Assembly: GCF_019263805.1 (NCBI RefSeq)
Contig: NZ_CP079195.1
Span: 2,083,501-2,147,500 of the forward strand
DNA: 64,000 bases
Source of the DNA: Polaribacter sp. NJDZ03
GTDB lineage: Bacteria > Bacteroidota > Bacteroidia > Flavobacteriales > Flavobacteriaceae
Reading direction: 5' to 3'
The translations under genes were made by a program, and so were the position numbers. Under the pieces are notes generated by a model, which was not told the origin of the DNA, searched no databases, and saw only the letters and a list, made by a program, of their open reading frames with translations. Positions 1 through 9,520 of this stretch are shown here, piece by piece. Within the stretch, counting starts at the first letter, position 1. Every line of letters begins with the position of its first letter.

Positions 1-1945
1 AATTAACTCCAGAATCATTAGTTTTCCATATTTGATATGACTTAGCCTCACGTTTTATAATAGCAAACATTGTATTGGCATCTGCAAAACTAACTTGCAT
101 TCTTCCTCCTGTATTACTAATGTCTGGAAAATCTTTTAATGATGACCAACTTGACGCATTATCATTACTTACTGCTACTCCTGTAACTAATTCTGGTCTT
201 AGAGAATTTGGGTGTCCAATAACATAAATTTTATTATATAGATTTGGATGCATAATATAATTTTGGAAATTTACATAACCAGAATAAACACCTAGATTAC
301 CTGAATTACCAGGTGCTGTATTACGTAATGCTGGTCTAGTAAGCCTTTGATCCCACCAAGGCATCGCATAAATATAACGGTCATCTAAAGGATTTACGGT
401 GGCTGTTTGTGCATCTGCTCCTGGCCCTGTTAACCATTGGTTGTATAACGAACCGTCTTTTATATAAATAGCATTATGATTGATACCTGCTGCCATAATA
501 TCTGACTTAAATCCTTGACTAAAGCCCCAACATTCTTGACTATAAATACCATCATACTTAGAAATAGCATTTATTCCATTATTAGAAGAATAATAGGCAC
601 CACCATCACTTACAACCCAAACCTCATCACCGCTTGCATCAATGCCTTGTATGTCTCCATGAATAGGCCAAGTAGTTTGATCTGGGTTACCAACATGAGA
701 CCATGTAGTACCTCCATTTGTTGAAAACATCGTTTTATTACAACCTGCATAAACAAGTTCTGGATTTGTTGTTGAAACTCCTATTGCAAAATCCCAAGTT
801 GTTTGTCCATAACCTGCAGTAAGCTTATTATCAAATGTATAATCTGTACCAGAAGGAACAACGGATAATATAGTGTTACCTGCCCATCCTTCATCTTGTT
901 TTGTAAAATTCAAACCTGCATCTGTAGATTTCCAAAATCCATACTCATCATTTCCTGCACTATACACATATACATAATTTGGTGCAGCTGGAGTTACCCC
1001 AATAGCACCACGATATAATTGATGTCCTGAAATTGCTGCAGAAGGGTAACCATTGTTAATTTCTGTAAACGTAACCCCTGAATCTGTACTTCGTAAAAAC
1101 TTAGTCCACGAACCTACTTGTTCTATTGCATAAATTATAGAACTATTCCCAGGATTAATTTTAAGATCCCAATAAGCACTCCCTTCATGCAAGGTACTCC
1201 ATGTTGTTCCTCCATTAGTGGTTAAATAAATACCACCATTATTAGTATAATTATTCTTTGTAGATACAAATACTTTATCACTATCTGTTGGAGAAATATC
1301 TAACATTGCCTCTTTAGCAGTATAAGGAAGTGTAGAAAGAAAGTTAGTTGCATAGTTCCAAGTTTGCCCTTCATCCATAGATTTAATCAACCCTACATTG
1401 GTAATTGCGTATACAATATTGGCATTACTAGGTGCAAATTTCACTTCCCAAATAGTTTCTACCAATGGTACATTTTGACCAACAGACACCCAATTATCAC
1501 CTTTATTAGTTGTTATCCAAACACCTGCAAGTAATGTTCCCGCAATAACACGGTTTGTATTTCCTGGCTGAATCGCTATAGAGCGTATCACTCCAATACC
1601 ATGTGCACCATAACTTCCTGCTGTATGATCTACCGTAAAGTTTACTTGTTCCCATGGACTTTTTAGTAGATTTAAAGCATTTACTTTACTCTTATTATTT
1701 TTATGAAAATCTACCCAATCCTTTTCTAAAAAATTAGCTGGCGCTATAAAATCTTTAATTTTATAAGGAATTCCTTCTAAAGAAGGATCCATATTAGCTT
1801 CATTTTTCATTAACGGGTTTTCATTTTGCTTATCATTTTTATTAAAACAACTTGTTACAGACAAAAAGATTCCCAGAGTTATAAATACAATAAACATGTA
1901 TTTATATTTATTTTGAATACTATTCAAAAAAAACAACTTCAACAT
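1..1945 (-). CDS. BNR/Asp-box beta-propeller lipoprotein, C-terminus cut by window edge
   Basis: The frame is open from an ATG at 1945 to the window edge, giving about 648 codons with no stop. The N-terminus has a hydrophobic stretch ending in a lipobox (LSVTSC), so it is probably a surface lipoprotein. Repeated Asp-box motifs follow, for example SMDEGQTW, TNGGTTW, STDSGVTF, STDAGLNF and STNGGTTW. This pattern is typical of sialidase, Vps10/sortilin and GH74-type beta-propellers. It is the last gene of the xylan locus seen here, 108 bases after the GH2 gene. Automated pipelines often call such proteins exo-sialidase, but I see no FRIP motif or other sialidase hallmark in the part present. A glycan-binding or GH74-like hydrolytic role is possible and unproven. 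Confidence 0.8.
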   Translation of the reverse strand, partial: MLKLFFLNSIQNKYKYMFIVFITLGIFLSVTSCFNKNDKQNENPLMKNEANMDPSLEGIPYKIKDFIAPANFLEKDWVDFHKNNKSKVNALNLLKSPWEQVNFTVDHTAGSYGAHGIGVIRSIAIQPGNTNRVIAGTLLAGVWITTNKGDNWVSVGQNVPLVETIWEVKFAPSNANIVYAITNVGLIKSMDEGQTWNYATNFLSTLPYTAKEAMLDISPTDSDKVFVSTKNNYTNNGGIYLTTNGGTTWSTLHEGSAYWDLKINPGNSSIIYAIEQVGSWTKFLRSTDSGVTFTEINNGYPSAAISGHQLYRGAIGVTPAAPNYVYVYSAGNDEYGFWKSTDAGLNFTKQDEGWAGNTILSVVPSGTDYTFDNKLTAGYGQTTWDFAIGVSTTNPELVYAGCNKTMFSTNGGTTWSHVGNPDQTTWPIHGDIQGIDASGDEVWVVSDGGAYYSSNNGINAISKYDGIYSQECWGFSQGFKSDIMAAGINHNAIYIKDGSLYNQWLTGPGADAQTATVNPLDDRYIYAMPWWDQRLTRPALRNTAPGNSGNLGVYSGYVNFQNYIMHPNLYNKIYVIGHPNSLRPELVTGVAVSNDNASSWSSLKDFPDISNTGGRMQVSFADANTMFAIIKREAKSYQIWKTNDSGVN

Positions 1946-2053
1946 ATCATTAAGTTTAATTAGTGAAAATTAGATTGTAATACTTATAAAAACTTAAGCT
2001 TGCTTAATTTTTTAAAATACACTTCAATTTATAGGATAAATAATATTATTATT

Positions 2054-5000
2054 CTACTCAGATTTACTTACTATTAATTTTATAGAGTCTGAAATTTCAT
2101 CTCCAATTTCTAACGGAACTCGAGTAGGTCCATAAAAACTTCCTAAAAACAATTCGTTTCCGGCTGTTACAAAACCAGCTACTAAAAATCTTACTTTCTT
2201 TCCATCTAACCAAGATCGCCAATGTTGAGATGCATTTTCTGAAACAGCAAGAACCTCATTTCCAGAATTTGAACGCAACCCTGCATACCAAAAATTTCTT
2301 CGTGTAGATCTAAAATCGTTACTTCCTAATTTATTAAAATCCATACTCCAGTTCCATAATGGTCTTTCATTAGGACTTATACTTTCTGGTACACCTTCAT
2401 AAAACAATGGTGCTTCACCAATTGCTCTACCTATATGTGATTGTGGATAAGACGTCCATCTCCCATTTCTTTTCCAGAAAAATTTATTGTAATTATTAGG
2501 TGCATCAAACACCATTCCCCATTGTCTTGGGTTCACGGCTACTTTACTTGCAAAAACATAATCAATATTAATTTCTCCGTTTGCATTAATATGTAAAGAA
2601 TAATCACCCTTAAATTCTTTATACGATCCTTTTACCTCAATTTTCACTCCTGTATTTAACCTTTCTGCAACTACTTTAGTTGCTTTCCAATTAGTACAAA
2701 GCTCATTAAAAGGTGGAATATTTGCATCGTGATCTGGTTCGCAACCTTCACCATCTAAAGGTAAAGCCATTAACCAAGGTCCTCCATTTAATACAATATT
2801 GTCATTCTTTTTTAATGAAATTATTTGTCCTGTAGCTCTGCTTATTACACAAGTAAAATTAGTTCCAGTAATTATAAAGCTTGTGCTAGTTGTTTTTAAC
2901 TTTGTTTTTACTGCAGGATCATTTTTAACAATTGCATCAAAAGACTGTTCTCCAACTGGTATTATAAACTCATCAGCTAAAAAACCTCTAGGATCAAAAA
3001 ATACTAATTTTAAACTTTTATTAGTAGCAATATTCTTTACGTTTATTTTAATTTTCCCTTTAGCTCCTGGTTCTATATTTGGAAAAATGCTACCTGTTTC
3101 ACCTGCATAACTCCAAACAACTTTAGTGTTTTTAAGATTTGTGTATGTATATCTGTTTTCAATTTCAAGTTCAAAATTAGTAGTAGCTTCTAAACTTTTG
3201 GTTGTTACTCTAATTGGACTATAAATTTTCTTTACATGCCAATATTCTGGCTTAGGTCTTCTCCAAGCATCAATTGGTCCCCATGGGCCATAACCAACAG
3301 CATCTCCATTTGGCATTTGAAAAATATCATCAACACCAGACCAAATAGCACCTCCTAAAACACCTTTAGTCTTATACATGTTTTCCCAAGTTGGAGCTAA
3401 TGCTGAAGCCCAATCGTTTCTAACACCTGGATCTGTTATTAATTCTCTTCTATTATAAACATTTAAGTGGCAGTACTCTCCATAAATTAATGGTTTATCA
3501 AAATCAGTAGCCTTTTTATAACCATTTGGTCCTGGATAATGAATGTTTGCTATTGAAGCTGTACTTCCTTGGTTATTAAAACCTCCGTATGCTTGATCGT
3601 GAAATGCATTTGGACGTGTTGTATCTGCAGCATCAACATATTTCATTAGTTTTGCTGTATTATAGTTCCAATATGATTCATTGGCAGCAGACCAAAATAT
3701 AATAGACGGGTTATTTCTATAAAAATGAATAGTTTCCATATTTGCTTGTAACATATATGGGAAATACTTTTCATCTGTATAATTAAGCGTTTGCCAATTT
3801 TTGTTAGCATGGTGCCCAACCCAACAAACCGGAGCTTCCATTTCTACAAACATTCCTTTTTCGTTACATAAAGCTATAAATTCTTCTGATGGAGGATAAT
3901 GTGATGTTCTTATATAATTAACATTTGCCTTATTATACAATTCAATATCTTTTTCCCAAGTTTCTTGATCTAAAGATCTTCCTTTTAATGGGTGTATTTC
4001 ATGTCGGTTAACTCCTCTTAATTTAACCGAAACACCATTGACTAGTAATTCACTTCCATTAATTTCAACTTCTCTAAAACCAACTCTATTAATTAATCTT
4101 TCTGAAAGCTTCTTCTCTTTTAATAAATCGATAAATAAATCGTATAAATTAGGTGTTTCATTGGTCCATTTTTGTGGATTTGTAACGGGTATTTCAATAT
4201 TTTTAACAACTGTTTCACCAACCTTAATCTCTTCAATAATAAATTCTTTTACTATATTTTTATCTGGAATTGTAAATCTAACCGATTGCTCTTTAGAGTT
4301 GTTATTTCCATAATTTGTAATACCTAATTGAATTTTTAAGTTGGCATTTTTATAATTTTCATCTAAATCGGTTACAATTCTTAAATCTGAAATATGTACA
4401 TCTGGCACTGCAAAAAGTGTAACTTTTCTAGTAATACCACCTATTTGATGTGCTGCATACTGAGTTAAACTACCCAACATATCAGCCAAAGATTCATTTC
4501 TAACTTTTAATGAAATACTATTTTCTCCTTTCATTAAAAAATCGGTAATATCAAATTCAAAAGCTGTCATTCCTCCCATATGAGACCCCACTTCTTTTCC
4601 GTTAATCCAAATGATACTTTCGCTAGAAACTCCATCAAAACGAATCTTTATACGATTTCCATTCCAATCTCTCGGAATATTAAATTTTTTATTATATCCT
4701 GCAAAAGCAGCAGAATCTACTTTGTAGCCTTGCATAGCCCATTCTCCTGGTACATTAATTGTTTTCCAATTGGTTGTTTCTTTTGTGTTTTTAAAGAATG
4801 TATTACCCGGTTTTTCATTAAATCTCCAATCACCATTTAAAGATAGTTTTGGGTTAAATACCTTTGTTACCTTTATTGGACGAGGAACATATTTTGGCAT
4901 CACACTCTCTACATTAATTATTTCATTTACAACAATTAATTTTTTCTTTAGTATTTCTTTTTTTTGTTCTTCAGAAAAAGGAGAAAGAACATTAGTAGTG

Positions 5001-5461
5001 TCTGATGAATATATTTCAATTTCAGACACTACAGCATTTGTTCCTTCAATTAACTCAAATAATAATACAAACTGTCCATAGGCATAAGCTTTTTCTGGTA
5101 TTTTAAAATTTATTTCTTTACGCTCACCTTTTTTAATAGTAATTTCGTCTTCTAAAGCATTTCCATCTGCACTTAATGCAATAACTCTATTTTCATCTGA
5201 AACAAAAACGACTCTTAAATTATAGGAAGCTTTTAAATCGAAATTATTAAATGCGTAAATAATTGTATTTCCATAATTACAAGACCTATCTACTTCATTC
5301 CCTAACTCTTTATCTGGAAAAGTATAATTATCTCCCTTTATAAGAAATGGTTGGTTATTAATATTGCCACTGTCATTGTATGCTAACGAATTCATTTTAC
5401 CAGTTTGGGCATATATTCCCAAAGTTGAACAAAAGAATAAAAGATAAATCCAAGTTTTCAT
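2054..5461 (-). CDS. GH2 family glycoside hydrolase (LacZ-like architecture), secreted
   Basis: This 1135-residue protein starts with a signal peptide (about residues 1-19). A beta-rich extra domain of unknown type occupies about 20-160. The GH2 sugar-binding jelly roll is at about 205-350 (NWKTINVPGEWAMQGY), the Ig-like domain at about 350-465, the TIM barrel at about 470-770 and further beta domains reach the C-terminus. The GH2 acid/base is Glu595 in SAANESYW and the nucleophile is Glu662 in PLIYGEYCHL. Retaining exo-action on an equatorial glycoside is expected. GH2 covers galactosidase, glucuronidase, mannosidase and arabinosidase activities, so the substrate cannot be read from sequence. 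It follows the RraA gene by 28 bases, which suggests one transcript with the symporter. In a xylan locus it probably removes side chains or terminal sugars. Confidence 0.9.
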   Translation of the reverse strand: MKTWIYLLFFCSTLGIYAQTGKMNSLAYNDSGNINNQPFLIKGDNYTFPDKELGNEVDRSCNYGNTIIYAFNNFDLKASYNLRVVFVSDENRVIALSADGNALEDEITIKKGERKEINFKIPEKAYAYGQFVLLFELIEGTNAVVSEIEIYSSDTTNVLSPFSEEQKKEILKKKLIVVNEIINVESVMPKYVPRPIKVTKVFNPKLSLNGDWRFNEKPGNTFFKNTKETTNWKTINVPGEWAMQGYKVDSAAFAGYNKKFNIPRDWNGNRIKIRFDGVSSESIIWINGKEVGSHMGGMTAFEFDITDFLMKGENSISLKVRNESLADMLGSLTQYAAHQIGGITRKVTLFAVPDVHISDLRIVTDLDENYKNANLKIQLGITNYGNNNSKEQSVRFTIPDKNIVKEFIIEEIKVGETVVKNIEIPVTNPQKWTNETPNLYDLFIDLLKEKKLSERLINRVGFREVEINGSELLVNGVSVKLRGVNRHEIHPLKGRSLDQETWEKDIELYNKANVNYIRTSHYPPSEEFIALCNEKGMFVEMEAPVCWVGHHANKNWQTLNYTDEKYFPYMLQANMETIHFYRNNPSIIFWSAANESYWNYNTAKLMKYVDAADTTRPNAFHDQAYGGFNNQGSTASIANIHYPGPNGYKKATDFDKPLIYGEYCHLNVYNRRELITDPGVRNDWASALAPTWENMYKTKGVLGGAIWSGVDDIFQMPNGDAVGYGPWGPIDAWRRPKPEYWHVKKIYSPIRVTTKSLEATTNFELEIENRYTYTNLKNTKVVWSYAGETGSIFPNIEPGAKGKIKINVKNIATNKSLKLVFFDPRGFLADEFIIPVGEQSFDAIVKNDPAVKTKLKTTSTSFIITGTNFTCVISRATGQIISLKKNDNIVLNGGPWLMALPLDGEGCEPDHDANIPPFNELCTNWKATKVVAERLNTGVKIEVKGSYKEFKGDYSLHINANGEINIDYVFASKVAVNPRQWGMVFDAPNNYNKFFWKRNGRWTSYPQSHIGRAIGEAPLFYEGVPESISPNERPLWNWSMDFNKLGSNDFRSTRRNFWYAGLRSNSGNEVLAVSENASQHWRSWLDGKKVRFLVAGFVTAGNELFLGSFYGPTRVPLEIGDEISDSIKLIVSKSE

Positions 5462-5489
5462 GTACTTTATTTTTTAAATTATTTTATAA

Positions 5490-6185
5490 TTACATTATTT
5501 GGTATTTATTCCAAGCGTCTATAACACTCATACCGTTTTGTATTGCTTTTAATACTGTTTTTTCACCTCTAGCCTTTTCAAAAGCTCTAATAAAAACTTC
5601 ATCTTCAAATTCTTTAGGAACAACACAAACTCCATCATTATCACCAATAATTATATCTCCAGGATTAATTCTAACACCATTCATTTCAATTGGAACTCTA
5701 AAATCTATAACCTTTCCTCTTGGCCCCTGATCTTGGGCATACCTTCCATAAGAAAATACAGGAAAATCTAATTCTAAAATACCATTTGTGTCTCGTGAGT
5801 AGCCGTTAGCAACTGCACCAGCCGAACCTAGTATTTTTGCTCTAGTCATCATTAACTCACCAACTAAAGCATAATTTAGCGAAGCTCCAGAACATATATA
5901 TACTTCGTTTTCTTTTAAATCATCTAATGCTTCTAACATTAACCCAAATGGTTTTGCCATTAATGGGTTTTGACTCCCATGACTTAATTCTTCAAAAGTA
6001 TCTGCTTCTAGTACAGTCATTGCTCTTCCAATTAAAAACATATCATCTTTTAATGGTTGAATTTGTGGCGGAAGAAATTGGTGTAATAAATTCATTTTAT
6101 CCATTGCATCACCAATTACAGCTGTAAATAACTCTTTTTTTGCTAGAGAGAATAGCTCCTTATCATTGTTCCAAAATTTATCCAT
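5490..6185 (-). CDS. RraA/HMG-CHA aldolase-like protein
   Basis: The 231-residue protein has the RraA fold signature. It shows GELMMTRAKILGSAG at about 109-123, then ANGYSRD with Arg131-Asp132, and later PGDIIIGDNDGV. In class II pyruvate aldolases of this superfamily the Arg-Asp pair binds substrate and the divalent metal. The pair is intact here, so an enzymatic role in cleaving or decarboxylating a keto-acid is more likely than RNase E inhibition. There is no signal peptide, so it is probably cytoplasmic. It sits between the symporter (28 bases upstream) and GH2 (28 bases downstream), which implies it acts on something the symporter brings in. The exact substrate is unknown. Pipelines may label it demethylmenaquinone methyltransferase, which I consider a misnomer. 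Confidence 0.8.
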   Translation of the reverse strand: MDKFWNNDKELFSLAKKELFTAVIGDAMDKMNLLHQFLPPQIQPLKDDMFLIGRAMTVLEADTFEELSHGSQNPLMAKPFGLMLEALDDLKENEVYICSGASLNYALVGELMMTRAKILGSAGAVANGYSRDTNGILELDFPVFSYGRYAQDQGPRGKVIDFRVPIEMNGVRINPGDIIIGDNDGVCVVPKEFEDEVFIRAFEKARGEKTVLKAIQNGMSVIDAWNKYQIM

Positions 6186-6213
6186 TATTGTTTTTTAAAA
6201 AATTATTAATTAA

Positions 6214-7773
6214 CTACCAAAAAGTATAATAAAAAACTCCTAAAACAGCTGAAATGATTATTGCTAAAACATTAAATACAGTGGTAGTTTTATAAATACC
6301 CTCATCTATTTTTATTAAATCACTACTTTTTTGTTTCTTTAAAAGTGATACTACAATTAATACTATTGATAATAGTAAGAATGAAACCCCCATTCTATCT
6401 AAAAATGGTAAATCTTTAATACATATATCTAATAAAACGGACACTGGAATTGTTAGAATAACGGTCCATAAAGCAGCTGTTGCGTTTGCTCTTTTCCAGA
6501 ACAAACCAAATACAAATACAACTACAATACCTGGAGTTACCATGCCTGTAAAATTTTGTATAAACTGAAATGCTTGTTCTAGCGATGCTAACAGTGGAGC
6601 TATAATAATGGCAATTAGTAAAGAAACAGCACTCATTATTCTACCAACAGTTACGAGCTTTTTATCTGTGACTGTTTTATTAAACAACGGTTTATAAATA
6701 TCGAATGTAAAAATGGTGGATGCACTTGTAACCATTGAGCTTAATGAGGATACTATTGCAGAAATTAAAGCTGCAAATGCAAGGCCTTTAAAACCTGATG
6801 GAATAAAATTAGCTAACAACCAAGGGTAGGCTTCATCTGGCTTATCTATGCCAGCATTTAACACAAAAGCAGCAATTCCTGGTAAAACAACAATTATTGG
6901 AATAAATAGTTTTAAAAAAGCTGCAAATGCCATTCCTTTCTGGGCTTCATTAATATTTTTTGCAGCTAATGAACGCTGAATAATGTATTGGTTACATCCA
7001 AAATAGGCAATATTTGCAACCCATAAACCTCCTAGAATAACACTTACTCCTGGCAAATATTTATAATTGGGATCTGATTTACTTAAAATTAAATCAAATT
7101 TTTCTGGAGCAGCATCAAACATCATTCTTAGTCCTAAAAATACATCGTTAGAATCACTAATTGCTTGCAATACAAAAAACGTAGTCATTAACCCTCCTGC
7201 AACTAAAAAAATAATTTGAATAACATCTGTATAAGCAACAGCTTTTAAGCCTCCTAATACTGAATATAAACCTGAAATTGCAGCTAGTACTAAAATCCAT
7301 TCCATTAAATCTAACCCTAAATAGCCTTCTAAAACCAAAGCTCCCAGATAAAAAACTGATGATAAATTAACAAACCAATACACCAACAACCAAAATACAG
7401 CTAAACTTACCCTAAGCCTAGAGTCGTACCTTTTCTCTAAGAAACCAGGCATTGTATAAATATTATTTTTTAAATAAATAGGCAAAAAGAATTTTGCTAC
7501 TACTAAAAGCCCAATAGCACCTAGCCATTCATAAGTTGCAATTCCAAGACCTATAGCAAATCCAGAACCTGTCATTCCTATAAATTGTTCTGCAGAAATA
7601 TTAGCAGCAATTACTGATGATCCAATTACCCACCAAGGAAGTGTATTACCTGCAAAAAAGTAGTCATTTGATGTTTGCTTTTTTTTATTATAAAAAACAG
7701 CTCCAAAACCAACTAGTAATATCAACATAAAGTATGTGATAAAAACAATAGTGTCTGCAGTAGATAAATTCAT
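6214..7773 (-). CDS. Sodium/solute symporter (SSS family), sugar-type
   Basis: The 519-residue protein has about 13-14 hydrophobic segments and SSS-family signatures. These are the N-terminal YNKKKQTSNDYFFAGNTLPWW, the ISAEQFIGMTGSGFAIG stretch in TM2, and GGLKAVAYTDVIQ. The closest family memory is SglT-like Na+/glucose or galactose transporters, which are common in Bacteroidota polysaccharide loci for inner-membrane uptake of mono- or disaccharides. It is first in an apparent operon with the RraA-like protein and GH2. A terminator lies upstream (7937-7968), so a promoter is expected between about 7774 and 7937. The transported sugar is inferred to be a xylan product. Confidence 0.92.
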   Translation of the reverse strand: MNLSTADTIVFITYFMLILLVGFGAVFYNKKKQTSNDYFFAGNTLPWWVIGSSVIAANISAEQFIGMTGSGFAIGLGIATYEWLGAIGLLVVAKFFLPIYLKNNIYTMPGFLEKRYDSRLRVSLAVFWLLVYWFVNLSSVFYLGALVLEGYLGLDLMEWILVLAAISGLYSVLGGLKAVAYTDVIQIIFLVAGGLMTTFFVLQAISDSNDVFLGLRMMFDAAPEKFDLILSKSDPNYKYLPGVSVILGGLWVANIAYFGCNQYIIQRSLAAKNINEAQKGMAFAAFLKLFIPIIVVLPGIAAFVLNAGIDKPDEAYPWLLANFIPSGFKGLAFAALISAIVSSLSSMVTSASTIFTFDIYKPLFNKTVTDKKLVTVGRIMSAVSLLIAIIIAPLLASLEQAFQFIQNFTGMVTPGIVVVFVFGLFWKRANATAALWTVILTIPVSVLLDICIKDLPFLDRMGVSFLLLSIVLIVVSLLKKQKSSDLIKIDEGIYKTTTVFNVLAIIISAVLGVFYYTFW

Positions 7774-7936
7774 TTTTTATATTGGTTTAAAATTATAATA
7801 TCACAAATTTAACCTTTGTAATACATTAAGAATTGCATTAAATTAGCACTTACACACTCTATATTTGCATAAATTATATTTTTATAGATTAAATAGCAAA
7901 AAAATATTCATCTATAAAGCTGGTATATTTAAATAA

Positions 7937-7968
7937 AAAAAATGCTACTTAAAAAATAAGCAGCATTC
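7937..7968 (-). terminator. Rho-independent terminator-like hairpin without an upstream gene
   Basis: On the minus strand, ATGCTGCTTA pairs with TAAGTAGCAT (one G-U pair) across a T-rich loop, and a run of eight T follows. The nearest minus-strand gene upstream is already closed by the terminator at 8236-8277. This is therefore an orphan element. Confidence 0.65.
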
Positions 7969-8235
7969 AAACCATAACCCACACAACAATTTATTCAATA
8001 ACTAACTCAATTTATTGAATTGAAAAAGTCTGCTTATATGAGCAATGTAAACCAAGTGTTAAAATCTACTCAATTTACAAAGTAAACAAAAATGGTATTT
8101 ACTCCAACGTTACTACTAATCCATTTATTAGACAGTTACGTATTTACAATCTGTAAAATTATTAGAAATAACCTAAATGGAATAATTGTTCCTCTAAAAC
8201 CATAAATTAAATAATTAGTTTAGTTTGTTTTAATC

Positions 8236-8277
8236 TAAAAAAGGAGTCAGTAACACTTGTTACTAACTCCTTTTTTA
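8236..8277 (-). terminator. Terminator of the FGE-like gene
   Basis: GGAGTTAGTAAC pairs with GTTACTGACTCC on the minus strand, with one imperfect pair. Seven T follow on the minus strand and there is also a T run on the plus strand. It lies about 200 bases past the stop at 8478. Confidence 0.75.
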
Positions 8278-8477
8278 TTACATCTCTTTGTGTTCTAAAT
8301 TTGGATCCGTTCTATGTTTGCAAAATAAATTGCATTAAAAAGCTCACCATCAACATTCTTTAAATATTAGCTAAATTTTAATGTAACATATTTAGATTTT
8401 GTCTTGGTGTTCATAAATACTATCGCTTATTGAATTTAGGTTATTTTTACGAGAATACGTTTACTATATAATTTAAA

Positions 8478-9302
8478 CTATTCACCTCTGCATAATCTAA
8501 AACCGGTATCACTTCCCTTACCGTTTGCTTCATAATTACCCTGAAAACTTGCTTCACAACAATAATCAGCACCTATCCAACCACCACCTTTTAAAACACG
8601 TCCTTTAGGAGCTGATGCATCGGTATGCCAATTCCAGCACCATTCTCTAACATTTCCAGAGGCGTCATAAATACCTAACTCGTTTGGCGCTTTACTACCT
8701 ACCGGTTTTGTTTTGCAATTGTTACTTTGTAATGCAGACCATTGCCACTTTGTACCTTTTAAGTCTTTATCGCCGGAATTGCACCAATAATACCCTACTT
8801 CATTTATAGTATTGCTACCGCTGTATGTATAATTCTTGCTCATCTGCCCTCCTCCGGCTGCAAATTCCCATTCTTGTTCTGTAGGTAAACGATATCCATT
8901 AGCTCCTTCATTTATAGTAACATTCCATTTAATTTCATCTAAGACATTGTCGTTGTATGGATCTTTCTTGTTTTTGTCGATAGTGTAATACTGCTCTAAA
9001 CCTTCCTTAGAACTTCTTAGGTTACAATATTCAACACAGTCATACCAGTTTACATTTTCTACAGGTAAATTTTCTCCTTGAAATTCTGATGGATTACTAC
9101 CCATTATTTCTACCCATTCTTTTTGAGTAACCTCATATTTTCCAATATAAAAATTAGAAACAGTTACATCTTTATCATAATAGGTAGAATTTGTATTTTT
9201 AAAGGAACCTCCTTCTACAAATACAAAATTTGTATTTTCTTTTTCTGAACATGAGGTTATAATAAATAATGGTACTAATAATAATATAAATAATTTTCTC
9301 AT
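8478..9302 (-). CDS. FGE/SUMF1-domain lipoprotein
   Basis: The 274-residue protein has a lipoprotein signal (FIITSC, Cys18) followed by a formylglycine-generating-enzyme-like C-type-lectin fold. The recognisable parts are YYDKDVTVSNFYIGKYEVTQ, LPVENVNWYDCVEYCN, GYRLPTEQEWEFAA, NVREWCWNWH, GGGWIGADYCC and GFRLCRGE. Aligned by eye with human FGE, one active-site cysteine has a counterpart in YCC. The second, five residues further on, appears to be Gln. No sulfatase gene lies in the window. A catalytic formylglycine role is therefore doubtful, and a binding or structural role as in GldK-type proteins is equally possible. A hairpin terminator lies just 24 bases upstream of its start. Confidence 0.82.
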   Translation of the reverse strand: MRKLFILLLVPLFIITSCSEKENTNFVFVEGGSFKNTNSTYYDKDVTVSNFYIGKYEVTQKEWVEIMGSNPSEFQGENLPVENVNWYDCVEYCNLRSSKEGLEQYYTIDKNKKDPYNDNVLDEIKWNVTINEGANGYRLPTEQEWEFAAGGGQMSKNYTYSGSNTINEVGYYWCNSGDKDLKGTKWQWSALQSNNCKTKPVGSKAPNELGIYDASGNVREWCWNWHTDASAPKGRVLKGGGWIGADYCCEASFQGNYEANGKGSDTGFRLCRGE

Positions 9303-9325
9303 TTATGTTTTATATTTTAATATAT

Positions 9326-9360
9326 AAAAAATGCAGATTTATTAAATCTGCATTTTTTTT
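9326..9360 (-). terminator. Terminator of the GH11 gene, directly upstream of the FGE-like gene
   Basis: AAAATGCAGATTTA pairs with its complement around a short loop, with A/T tracts on both sides. It lies about 160 bases past the GH11 stop and only 24 bases before the FGE-like start codon, leaving almost no room for a separate promoter. Expression of the downstream gene may therefore depend on readthrough. Confidence 0.7.
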
Positions 9361-9520
9361 GAATAATATTCTGAGTGTTATTAATATAGCATAACAAAAT
9401 CTATGAGTGTGTTAGCTCAGGTAATATTTATAGTTAAAAGCGTACCAATAATGGCAGCCAAATATTACTTATTTTGTTAGCGATACAATTACAATTCTCA
9501 CTTATAAATTGAAACTTGTT

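Larger units (their letters stand above)
7774..8477. other. Intergenic stretch with two minus-strand terminators
   Basis: There is no convincing protein gene here. Two hairpins with T tracts in the minus direction lie at 8236-8277 and 7937-7968. The first serves the FGE-like gene. The second has no gene in front of it, so the roughly 270 bases between them could be a small untranslated transcript or a remnant. The 8280-8477 part shows nothing I can support. Confidence 0.5.

Noticed and set aside
1..1945. Sialidase assignment for the BNR protein
   Set aside because: Asp-boxes alone occur in many beta-propellers, and no FRIP motif or arginine triad was seen in the visible part.
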